Below, in pieces: positions 12,118 to 20,748 of a DNA stretch of 64,000 nucleotides. The notes under the pieces were generated by a model, which was not told where the DNA came from, ran no database searches, and saw nothing but the letters and a program-made list of their open reading frames with translations. The position numbers and the translations under genes are program-made. The stretch lies in contig OX155957.1 of NCBI GenBank assembly GCA_944548615.1, forward strand, positions 3,526,795 to 3,590,794. Reading direction: 5' to 3'. Source of the DNA: Micropterix aruncella (Eukaryota; Arthropoda; Insecta; Lepidoptera; Micropterigidae). The stretch's first letter is position 1. Each line of letters starts with the position of its first letter.

Positions 12118-12334
12118 AGGGTTAATACCTATGGGCCCTGTTGGAGTTGGCCACGAAGACCCATTTAGTTCAAGGTCGGTCATACTCATGGGTCAACACC
12201 CATCCGGCGGCCTCCAAGCATGAAGTGCGGTCTGAGGGCTAGTTTGCCCCAGGAGTCAATCTTCTGGCGCTCCTGGACGGTCTGCGCACCGAGCCGCTTA
12301 AGCTAATCGATTGTGCATTCTGAGTAACAACTTG
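12118..12334 (+). mobile_element. GCR repeat, copy C1 (5' half)
   Basis: Matches the beginning of the complete GCR in the plus orientation: TTGGCCACGAAGACCC, GGTCAACACCCATCCGG, TCTGGCGCTCCTGGACGG and GTCTGCGCACCGAGC. It stops at AACAAC near 12334, where an oppositely oriented second half begins. Confidence 0.65.
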
Positions 12335-12566
12335 GGTTGTCGACTACAGCGGGCGAGCCCGCCACCACAGGAAGTTTTAACGATTACTCGTTCTATCTCC
12401 CTGCAGTGAGCGTAGAAAACTTGGGACAAAACAGTCCATTATCTAGCTACGCCACAACCCGTAAGATACCAACGCCTTAACCGCGAGATAGCCAGTAATG
12501 TTACCTGGCGGGCCGACACTCGCGCCCTTACTTCCAATTGTGACCAGATTTCTCCGGTCGGATTGA
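12335..12566 (-). mobile_element. GCR repeat, copy C2 (3' half, inverted)
   Basis: Matches the second half of the complete GCR in the minus orientation: GCGGGCGAGCCCG, TTTTAACGATTA, GTGAGCGTAGAAAACTT, TAGCTACGCCACAACC, TTAACCGCGAGATAGCCAGT and TTCCAATTGTGACCAGATTT. With copy C1 it forms a head-to-head composite with halves in opposite orientation, from either two truncated insertions or one inversion. Confidence 0.65.
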
Positions 12567-12829
12567 AGAAATTGTTATTCAAGATCAATATTTATATTTA
12601 ATAATCGGTTTTACCATCCCAAGATTTTTCCGGCAATTAGCCAAGGACGTCATCTCATTCAATTTAAAAATCGGATTGAAAATGCGCTGTAAAATTCAGA
12701 GTTAAGTAGTCGAATTTCGTACGGGCGGCGAAAAGCAATAAAGATTTAAATTTCGAACGTATGCCACTTTATATCAAAGGCGCGACGCAGTAAATTTAAA
12801 TATTTGATTCCCCCATACGTTCGTATGGT
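12567..12829. other. AT-rich spacer with a short palindromic region
   Basis: No gene. CGAACGTATG at about 12756 is repeated in inverted form near 12817 (CATACGTTCG), flanked on both sides by TTTAAATAT-type sequence. Confidence 0.3.
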
Positions 12830-13125
12830 GGAATTTAAATATTATTTGTGCCGCTTGTATATGAGATAAACCAAGAAAATTTTCACAATGTGATTTCGAT
12901 CCACCAAGTCACCTGTGTGCCGATTTTCAAGTCTCTAAGTCCAATATTGCATGATTGATGTACCTACGACTAGTGCGCCCTATGGTAGACCGATTTTAAT
13001 CACAATCATTTCAACTCTTGCTATATATGATGTCTGCGTGACAAAATTCAGCTTAATCGGATGAAGTGTATAGGCGCTATCGTGGATAATACACACAGAC
13101 AAACAGACAGACACTCAGACACGAA
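12830..13125 (-). mobile_element. Family Y repeat, copy 1
   Basis: Reading the minus strand gives the family Y order seen at 44095: GTGTGTATTATCCACGATAG, GCGCC, TTCATCCGATTAAGCTGAA, a GGCACACAGG block, ATTGTGAAAATTTTCTTGG, then ATACAAGCGGCACAAATAAT. A G-rich run (about 13165-13186) lies just outside. Non-coding, class unknown. Confidence 0.55.
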
Positions 13126-13256
13126 AAGAGACATCACACAAAGAGACTCTATCTTAATAGTCTCGGTAGGGGTGGGGGGGGGGGGCGCAAAATGTAACCG
13201 TCTTCGCGTCAGTTTTTTTTACCGCTTTCACAATACCTAGTCTGCTGGTGGACCGG

Positions 13257-14704
13257 TTAACCCGCTGAGCACGTAACATCCATTTGGGGACATGTATGGC
13301 GGCCGCCTACAATCCGAAACATCCGATTTTGGATATCGCGCTCGGCTCTTACGAAAATGTCGTTTAAATTTGGAAATGCGATTGTATATTCTATCGAATG
13401 ATGCCATAATATAGCCAAATATGCAACACTATGAAATTGCTCGATTGCCGCATGCGATGTTAGAAATATGAATTACTACATCCCTTACAAAATCGATGAC
13501 CTCATTTCTGACGACAGTCGCGAACGCCCCATCCGCGGCGGCGTATAATTCCGCGACGTGTTTGTTTTGTGAATTGTTTTGTGTATATAAGTGAAGTGTA
13601 TACCGGATAAAAGTAAGTAATTTCCATTTTTAAGTAGTTTATGCCTTAGGATTAAACAATTTACACAGCCCATTTGCTGTTTTTCACGAATTTTCGAAGA
13701 AAACACTTTGGCAAAACCGAACGGCTCGCGAAAAATGGCCGTCTTTATTTTGTAATGTTTGTGAAATATCCCGTTATATCGCGAAACATGACGTAATGTC
13801 GCTTTAATTTACTAATAAAATAGGTATTGCTTCATTTACATCCTAAGTTATCACATAATTAGGCGTATTTTGAACATTATATGTTGTTTTCTAATATGGC
13901 TCGCGAAAATGAAACTTGTTTTGATAATTACTATGAGAGAAAAAAGTGCGATTTTCCATAGTTTTTCGCTGAAATGTGACTCTTTGGAGTATAGTAATTA
14001 GTTATTAGACATATAATAAGTCTATGATAAGACAATATAATTGAAAAAATCTAACGAATTTTATATTATGGGCATTCAAAGTTTATTATTAGGTTCGGAA
14101 GTCGGAAACTCTCAAAACTTTAGATTTTTCTATAATATCAGACAAAGCTCAAAGTTCTGGTGTGATTTCTAAGAAGAAGTGATGTAGTAATAAAGTTATT
14201 TTGAAAGAATTTCATATAAAAAAATACCATAAGTAGTCACAAATTAAAAATTAAAAAAATTTTTTTTTACGAGAATACATACAATTTTTCTTGGCTGAAT
14301 AAATAAATATTTTTTCCGTATTTTTGTATGCAAATAAGTAAAAAAAAAATATCGCTTTGGTAAAGCATTTAATAAAGAACATAACTGTATTTACAATTTT
14401 TGATATTTACTAAAACTGTATTTACAAAAAAATCGAAATGATTTTATAGGCGAGTTTTTTCAGTTTGCCAATTTTGTAATATTTATTCATTATTATCTTA
14501 ATTGTTTTACGAGATAAGGTTATAATGTTTTATATGTCAAATTTCAATGCGATCATTTTTCTATTTATCTTTTTTTAATCCGATTAGTGGTTTATAAGTT
14601 ATGATCGTTTTTCTCAAGGCCGTTGACTCGCGTCGATTTTTTGCGCGAATATGTCGCGCGCAAAAGTGATAGGTGAGTTTTTACCTCGCAACGTGAGGGG
14701 TTAA
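13257..14704. mobile_element. Candidate TTAA-flanked (piggyBac-like) element, 1.4 kb
   Basis: TTAA at 13257-13260 is followed by CCCGCTGAGCACG. TTAA at 14701-14704 is preceded by ACGTGAGGGG. piggyBac-group elements duplicate TTAA and begin with C-rich termini. The last 220 bp are clearly homologous to the right end of the element at 61825-62136, including ATTATCTTAATTGTTTTACG and TTTTTCTCAAGGCCGTTGAC. A perfect hairpin (TTTTGCGCG at 14639, CGCGCAAAA at 14657) lies near the right end. There is no transposase. The right end is well supported. The left boundary is uncertain. Confidence 0.4.
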
Positions 14705-15093
14705 GTAAAAATGTAAAAAACGAAAATAAATCAAAAAATATATATTTTTTTATAGCATTAGCATAGTTTAAATAGCATCTGTTTTATTTGAAGTCGATAC
14801 GATGTATTACCGGAGGTATACGTAAAATATTATACGTTTGTTTAGCGCCCGAATAATATCGTCGGGAGTTGGAAACATCAGAGTACATGTTATAGACCGG
14901 GAGATAGTCGGAGAAAGACTTTTGTTACAAGTATGGCGACAATTCAGGAGTCGAATTAGGTAATTCATGAAAAAAATGGTCATAGCGCTGTTCGTCGGGG
15001 CGTAATTGTATGATAATTAATTAAACTTGTCAGATAAATTACGTGTCTCAAACGATTTGTTTGAGACGGCCCCCAACAAGACGGACCAATGAC
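14705..15093. other. AT-rich spacer, nothing recognised
   Basis: No gene or repeat supported. Confidence 0.4.
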
Positions 15094-15385
15094 AATGACA
15101 ATGACATAAAATCGAAGGCTATCGCGGGTGTTTGACATTATAAATAGGATAGAAAACGAATTTACCCCGTAAAATTTGTAGCACCCGACGTTTCGGTGAC
15201 GTTGCAGCCGCCGTTGTCGAGGGTAGACTGTCTACTGAATAATTGCAGCCGCCGTTGCAGCCGCCGTTGTCCAGGGTAGACAGTCTACCCTGGACAACGG
15301 CGGCTGCAACGTCACCGAAACGTCGGGTGCTACAAATTTCACGCGGTAAATTCGTTTTATATCCTATTTATAATGACAATGACAT
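15094..15385. mobile_element. Foldback element F, complete copy with 14-bp direct repeats
   Basis: Two inverted arms face each other. The left arm holds ACGAATTTACC, CACCCGACGTTTCGGTGACG and TTGCAGCCGCCG. The right arm holds the reverse complements (CGGCGGCTGCAA, CGTCACCGAAACGTCGGGTG, GGTAAATTCGTTTT). The centre repeats the TTGCAGCCGCCGTTG segment. AATGACAATGACAT stands at 15094-15107 and again at 15372-15385, immediately outside, and can be read as a target duplication. Related copies lie at 17821, 32210, 52770 and 53839. It would form a long hairpin. No ORF. Confidence 0.7.
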
Positions 15386-15965
15386 CGCCGCTGGAAGTAG
15401 GTGGATGGAGGCGGCTCAAGGCCGCTCGTCATGGCATTCTATGGGGGGGGGGGGGCTATGTCCAATAGCGGACGTGTACCGGCTGATGATTATGATGATG
15501 ACGATGAAACGATTTGTTGCACAAATATTTTTGTATTTTTCAGTTTGTCATTGACAGGACGTTACGCAACAAGAAAACAAAAACCCGCTTCAGCGTCCTC
15601 GAAGAAAGATCTACTAACATTTTTTTTTATATATTGTCCCAAATGGCAAATAAAAGTACGGCGACCCTACATAGGTAGGAAACTGTGGTAAGGAGAGGCA
15701 GTCGTCCAAAGCGCCCACGTAGCTATGTCAACGCTTGAGGTCACCGGCTTTCATAACGCTCCGCAGAGAGTATCATAAGAAGAGGGCAATTTTAGCAGCT
15801 ATTCGCGCTATCAAGAAATCGTGCACAAGTGCGAATAAGGTGAATAAAAGTTGTCTGAGATCTTAAGTCTTAACTCTAGCTTCCGAATGGGTTATTATTT
15901 ATTAATAACAAACTTTTTCTAAATTCAAAATAAAACGACAAAATTCGCCCGCATATCTATCTATT
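15386..15965. other. Unassigned, with a poly-G run and GAT repeats
   Basis: A run of 12 Gs lies near 15442-15453 and GAT/GATGAC repeats at about 15485-15510. Two overlapping frames (15243-15554 and 15401-15691) are open by chance across these. No gene supported. Confidence 0.35.
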
Positions 15966-16725
15966 TGGGGAGATAATGGGCCCAGTGCATTTGGGCTATT
16001 ATGACCCATGTGTTAGGGTCGGCCCAACTCACAGGTAAGAACCCATCCGGTACCCTCCACGCAGAAGTACGAGCAAGGGTAGCACTCTGTGCCTGTGGGC
16101 CGTTTCCCCCTGTGAATCGCTCTTCGGCGGTTTGCGAACAGCGGGGCGTCAGCCAAACGACTATGCATTCCAACTGATAACCGGAGGCGTCTGGAAATGG
16201 TTTTGCAAACCTAGGGTATCGCGGTAAAGCGTTGACTTCTTATGGGCGAGTGGCGTAACTGGACTGTGGACTGTTTAGTCCCAAAGTCTTCTACGCTCTC
16301 CTCACGAGAGACAGAACGATAAATATGGTCAAACCTTCCTGACTGACGGGTCAGTTTTAATAATAAAGCGATAGATTCGGTATACACCGTTTCACCGCCT
16401 CGTAAGGGAGAGGACCGCGCAAGCGACCTCGAACTCATAACCAATCGAGACACTGGAGTAATCTGGTCGCAATTGGAAGTAAGGGCGTGAGTGTAAGCCC
16501 GTTAGGTAACACTCCTGGCTATCTCGCGGTTAAGGCGTTGGCCTCTTACGGGTTTGTGGCGTAGCTAGACGATGGACTGTGTTTGTCCTTAGTCTTCTGC
16601 GCTCACTCCAGGGAGATAGAACGACTAATCGTTAAAACTTCCTGAGGTGACGGGCTCGCCCGCTGTAGTCGACAACTCTAGTTGACTGACGGGTTTGCCC
16701 GTTGTAGTTGACAACTCCATGTATC
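15966..16725 (+). mobile_element. GCR repeat, copy D, with internally duplicated 3' half
   Basis: Begins GGGGAGATAATGGGCCC, like the sense start of the complete copy (GGGAGCTAATGGGCCC), then GGGTCGGCCCAACTCACAGG, CCCATCCGGTACCCTCCACG and the GCAAGCGACCTCGAA core. The segment with GGCGTA[A/G]CT, AAAGTCTTCTACGCTC and GAGACAGAACGATAA appears at about 16225-16345 and again at about 16530-16640. The terminal GACGGGCTCGCCCG then occurs twice (16653 and 16687), ending TTGACAACTCCA. Confidence 0.65.
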
Positions 16726-16730
16726 CATCG

Positions 16731-16950
16731 ATAGGGGGAAGCCCCCTAATGACGAACGGCACTTGCGTCGGACACTAATAGTATATCGACAGGTCGTGGC
16801 GCGATCGATACAAAGACGTAGGAAAAGGAAAAGCGTACGCTTCCCTGCACCCTTTTTTACCCGTCTTTGTATCGATCGCGCCCCGACTTGTTGATATACT
16901 ATTTGTGTCTGACGTTAGGTGCCGTCTGGCGTTAGGGGTCTTCCCCCTAT
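16731..16950. mobile_element. Foldback MITE, 220 bp
   Basis: ATAGGGGGAAG at 16731-16741 pairs with CTTCCCCCTAT at 16940-16950. The inverted arms continue inward for about 90 bp: GACGAACGGCAC against GTGCCGTCTGGCG (loosely), AGTATATCGACAGG against GTTGATATACTA, and GCGATCGATACAAAGACG against CGTCTTTGTATCGATCGCG. A central loop of about 40 bp separates them. No ORF of its own and no clear target duplication. Confidence 0.7.
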
Positions 16951-17820
16951 GCAATTTATTCGTCAGTCGAGTAGTTTTATTTGCATAGGTAGCATGGCTT
17001 TGTATGCGACTTGATAATTTGTTATTACACCCATAGCCTAAGATGTCTTTTAGCGCCCCCCTTTGAGATTTTTTTATATCCGCAGCTGATCTAATGCAAT
17101 TTCGTAATTGAATACTAACTCGAGTGCTAAAGTATCTTATATGCAAGGAAACGAGAAGGTACGTCACCAAGAAGCATAGATAAAACAGAGAAAAGTATAT
17201 TAAGGATAGGAGTATAGCAAACAGAGGAGGAAACTTCTATGAACACTCGATTTAAATCTACTTTTACAGCTTCTTACCATTACAAACCACTACAAACCTA
17301 GGTTGACTAGGTTACGCAGTAAAACCCGACTTTCGAACATTTCATTCATAATATTAAAAATGCGGTCGTGAATGGATTATGCGTATTTGCATAAGGCCTT
17401 AATAGTTGTTATCTTAAGTAGTTGGCTTATTGTGTAAATATGTCGAATAAAGTGTGAGACTTTGCGAGAATGTTCATATTTGTAGCGAATACATTTGTTC
17501 ATATTTGAAGAGTTAATATTTTTATCTTTTTTATAGCCTCTAGGTTCCATATTACTGGCTGCCTACAATTAAAAAATTGATTTTATTATTATAATAACAT
17601 ATTATATATTATAAATAAGCCATTGTTAAATGGTCGATGGTAAATATCTAAACTCGTCAAAAGCGAGAAGGAAAGTGAGAAGCTTACAATAAATTACAGA
17701 GATAATTTTAAATATTCCAAAATATTCGACATTATTAATATTATTAGCTAATTTTCACATTATAAATATTCAAATCAAAATGATGATCCTATATAACTGT
17801 ACTACAATGTAAATAAAATG
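16951..17820. other. AT-rich spacer, nothing recognised
   Basis: The minus frame at 16775-17170 is open for 131 codons but runs into the foldback MITE and shows no domain. No gene supported. Confidence 0.35.
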
Positions 17821-17965
17821 TCTAGGGTAGACTGCCAGTCTACCTTAGCCAACGGCGGCTGCAACGTCGCTGAAACATCGGGTTCTACAAAATTCACGCG
17901 GTAAATTCTTTTTTTATTTTATTTATAATGTCAAACAACCGCGATAGTCTTCGATTTCATGTGTA
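17821..17965 (+). mobile_element. Foldback element F, single arm
   Basis: One arm of element F: GGGTAGACTG, CAACGGCGGCTGCAACGTC, GAAACATCGGGT, TTCACGCGGTAAATTC, TTATTTATAATGTCAAACAA and CCGCGATAGTCTTCGATTTC. The opposite arm is missing. Confidence 0.65.
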
Positions 17966-18353
17966 ATACAATATTTTTATAAACCTAAACATATACATAT
18001 ATTAAATGATTAAAAATTTAATTTAATTCCATTTCCACTGAATAATATAATAAGATTACCGTACAAAATACATAAAAGCTATAAATAATCAAACAAAGTA
18101 ATAATGCAAGAAAAGCAAAAACTATCAAAACAATTATCATAAATTATGTCAACAATAATAATAATATAATAAATTATGTGATTTTCTTTTTTGCATTTAA
18201 AGAGATTATTAGTTTAGGTTAATTATTTATAGTTTATTATATACTTATTGCCACAGAGCAATATCTTTCATCTAACCTAATCACAGTGTAGTGGTAGAAA
18301 ATAAATATTACAAAAACAAGTAAGTTTGTTTGCATAAAATACAAACTACTATA
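17966..18353. other. AT-rich spacer, nothing recognised
   Basis: Very AT-rich with TAA-type runs. The segment near 18245-18275 (TTATTGCCACAGAGCAATAT, then ATCTAACCTAA) looks like an eroded family J LINE tail but is too diverged to call firmly. Confidence 0.3.
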
Positions 18354-19425
18354 TCTATATAATAAAAAGGAGTCGAGTTTTATGTATGTTACCTAATAAC
18401 TCATCAAGCGGCTGGCCCGATTTGGACGATTCTTTTGTGTTTTGTTTATAATCACTTCGGTCTTACTATAAGCTATTAAAAAAATCCGGAAAATCTCTTG
18501 GAAAAGTGAGAAAAATATAAAAAACCGACATTTATTTTAGTACCGACCTTCATCATAGATGGCGTTGTTCGACAAGAATAAAAATACGAAAAAATCGAAA
18601 ATCAAGATGGCGGCACGGCGCGACACTGACAATTGACAATAAAGTTGACTTTTACGAATTTTTCATAGCGTTTTCGTAGAACTGAAGGTAAATCAAATGA
18701 ATTAATTGAATTTGTGTAATTCGTGAATGTTTTTCCAGGTTTTGCAATCATTTTTCACAGTTATTCCCTTGCGCAGACGCTCCAATCTCAGCAAGGTGAC
18801 CGCTTGAGCAAGACGACAAGACGACAAAGAGACAGGAGCAACTGAAGGCGATGAGCATCGCCAAGAATTGAATGAAACCGCACGAATCCGTAATGTCGCA
18901 GTGCGAAGGCGATTGAATTTGAGACAAAACACATACACAGGTATTTTATTATGATCTGGCGATACAATAAAGCGATTATGAATGCGTGCAGATTGGATAA
19001 ATGGACCATTTGTGCCAATATTTGCAATGCCTTAAAGTACCGCCACGAACCACTAGGTTTGTGTTGCGCATGAGATAAAATAAGACTGACACCATTGGTT
19101 CCACCACCAGAACCATTTATATATAAAAACATAATTGACTGGCAGTAAAAATAACATTTTTACGCTGACAGTTAAAATTATCCAAATTTGAAACTATAAG
19201 CAGTGGTCAAATTTCGATCTACTAGTATGTTTCACGATGAAACTACGACTCAAACCAATTTTTACATTATTCGTATTTCTCATTTGTAAAATACTTATAA
19301 ACATAAATAAATAAATAAATAAATAAATAGACGTTATAAAATAAATATACTTCCTTCCTTGCTAGTGCACTCATCATTTTATATATTATTAATTGCACCC
19401 GTGCAAAGCCGCGGCAGGTCGCTAG
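18354..19425 (+). mobile_element. Helitron, internally deleted
   Basis: Helitrons move by rolling circle, insert between A and T without target duplication, start with TC and end with CTRR after a short hairpin. Here TCTATATAATAAAA follows an A at 18353. The end reads GCACCCGTGCAAAGCC, GCGGCAGGTCGCTAG and then T, with CTAG at 19422-19425. Inside, just after the start, is GCGGCTGGCCCGATTTGG, typical of insect Helitrons. A remnant of the Rep/Helicase N-terminal region lies at about 18770-19125. About 1.07 kb, far shorter than the 5-6 kb of a full element, so non-autonomous. Confidence 0.75.
18770..19125 (+). pseudogene. Helitron Rep/Helicase N-terminal remnant
   Basis: Within the Helitron, an arginine- and glutamine-rich stretch (RQELNETARIRNVAVRRRLN) is followed at 18999-19122 by WTICANICNALKYRHEPLG, then LCCA, a stop, and LTPLVPPPEPF. 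This matches the conserved pattern C-x2-C-x-ALK, a glycine-leucine-CC pair and a PP-x-P motif that precedes the Rep domain of Helitron proteins. Two frames are needed and stops interrupt it. The Rep nuclease and helicase domains are absent. The minus-strand frames over the same bases are antisense noise. Confidence 0.65.
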
Positions 19426-19460
19426 TCTACAAATAAATATATAAATAAAAAGAATAAAAA

Positions 19461-19610
19461 ACATGACTGCCGCTACAGTCTAATCAATTATTTTTGTTGC
19501 GGTTTTTTATTAAATATTTGTGGTTTATGTATATATCCATATTGATACATATATATTTCCGGAATGTACTCAATCAGACCTTTTATTTAATAACAAACAA
19601 GATATATTTA
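19461..19610 (+). mobile_element. Family X element, copy 3, left part (split by a LINE)
   Basis: Left end ACATGACTGCCGCTAC, then TTGTGGTTTATGTATATATC, CGGAATGTACTCAATCAGAC and GATATATTTA. It breaks there, a family J LINE tail begins, and family X resumes at about 20308 with the block that follows GATATATTTA in other copies. Confidence 0.7.
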
Positions 19611-20307
19611 TAATAATAATAATAATAAACTCTTTATTTGCACTTAAAAAAGTATACAAAAAAGGCGAGCTTATTGCCACATGGCAATGTCTTACAGCTA
19701 ACCTAAACATAGTGGTACATGCGCGCATAGTGAAAATAAAGATTATTACATAACATACAGACAAGTGGAAGAATTTAAGACTAATCGTGCCCGAGGAGAG
19801 GAAATTGGGAGAGGAACAGGAGAGAAAGGGAAGAACTGGTTACTTCTTAGAAAGGTAGTAATCCTTAAGGTGAGTCTTGAACGATGGTAAAGAAGGCGAG
19901 TTTCGTATATTTGCTGGGAGATCGTTCCAGAGTCCTGCACCATGGACACAGAAAGAATAGGAATAGAAATCACTATTATGACTCGGAATTTTTAATAAAC
20001 TGTCAGAGGCTGACCGAAGTACGAGACCGTGGGAACTTAGTGGTTCAAAAAGCTCCTGGAGATAGGATGGTGTTAATTAGGTGAGTACACGATATAGGAG
20101 AGCCAGTATATGAACATTTCTTCTTTGGCGTATTGGCAACCACTTTAACTGTGCCCTATAGTCGGACACGTGATCATACTTACGTAGACCGAAGATGAAT
20201 CGTATGCATACATTTTGCAAACGTTCAAGTTTGTTGAGCAGTTCCTCTGATAAATCGAGATAAAGCCACATCTGCATAGTCAAGGAGAGGCGAGGAGAGG
20301 AGAGTAT
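19611..20307 (-). pseudogene. Family J LINE: RT C-terminus and 3' end, inserted in family X
   Basis: Minus strand. From 20310, LDLSEELLNKLERLQNVCIR and FIFGLRKYDHVSDYRAQLKW are the connection region of a Jockey-like RT, matching LDLTEELSTKVERLQNVCIR at 58158-58700. After a frameshift near 20085 the frame continues through KIPSHNSDFYSYSFCVHGAG and LWNDLPANIRNSPSLPSFKT to the ORF end near 19845. The 3' UTR contains GGCGAGCTTATTGCC and ends in a TAA-type tail at 19611-19628. The catalytic RT core and endonuclease are missing. A 5'-truncated, inactive insertion. Confidence 0.8.
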
Positions 20308-20570
20308 CATTTATGGTAATTTATTGACTTTTGGACATTTAGAAAACTACTTGCTTGATATTTGGAAAGTTAAGGCAATCTATGACACTCGGAATGGCAA
20401 AAAGATATATGGTCTGATAATACCACACACGAAATCGCAAAAAGATATAGGGTCGATAATACCACACACGAAGGGATTAGAAGTTATGGTAGAATAAAGA
20501 AACGGAAAACATACATAGATGAATCCTGAACTCATTAGCCTCCTTTTTTTGTCGGGCAGTCGTATAAAAA
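20308..20570 (+). mobile_element. Family X element, copy 3, right part
   Basis: Resumes with ATTTATTGACTTTTGGACAT, then CTATGACACTCGGAATGGCA, AGTTATGGTAGAATAAAG, CCTCCTTTTTTTG and the terminal GGGCAGTCGTATAAAAA at 20554-20570. The AAAAAGATAT-GG-ATAATACCACACACGA segment is tandemly duplicated at about 20398-20472. Confidence 0.7.
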
Positions 20571-20575
20571 CTAAT

Positions 20576-20748
20576 AATGTCCGAGGAGAGAAAACTGGTT
20601 ACTTCTTAAAAAGTAGTTTTTGAGGTGAGTTTTAATTATTCTAAAGAAGGCAAGTTTCGTTTATATGCTGGAAGATCGTTCCAGAGTCTTACACCATGGA
20701 CACAAAAAGAGTAGAAAAGTATAACCAATATGAGTATAAAAAACAATT
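20576..20748 (-). mobile_element. Family J LINE fragment (ORF end), copy 4
   Basis: Closely related to 19790-19950: CCGAGGAGAG, ACTGGTTACTTCTTA, TTCTAAAGAAGGC, GATCGTTCCAGAGTC and ACACCATGGACACA. On the minus strand it encodes the CVHGVRLWNDLPA-like block and the ORF end. No tail is visible. It begins six bases after the right end of family X copy 3. Confidence 0.65.

Noticed and set aside
13080..13125. CAGACAAACAGACAGACACT as a microsatellite or CRISPR-like repeat
   Set aside because: It is a short ACAGAC run at the edge of family Y, with no spacers or regular repeats. CRISPR arrays are not expected in an animal genome.
19266..19464. A 65-codon minus frame rich in tyrosine and phenylalanine
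   Set aside because: It spans an AAAT repeat and the Helitron terminus.
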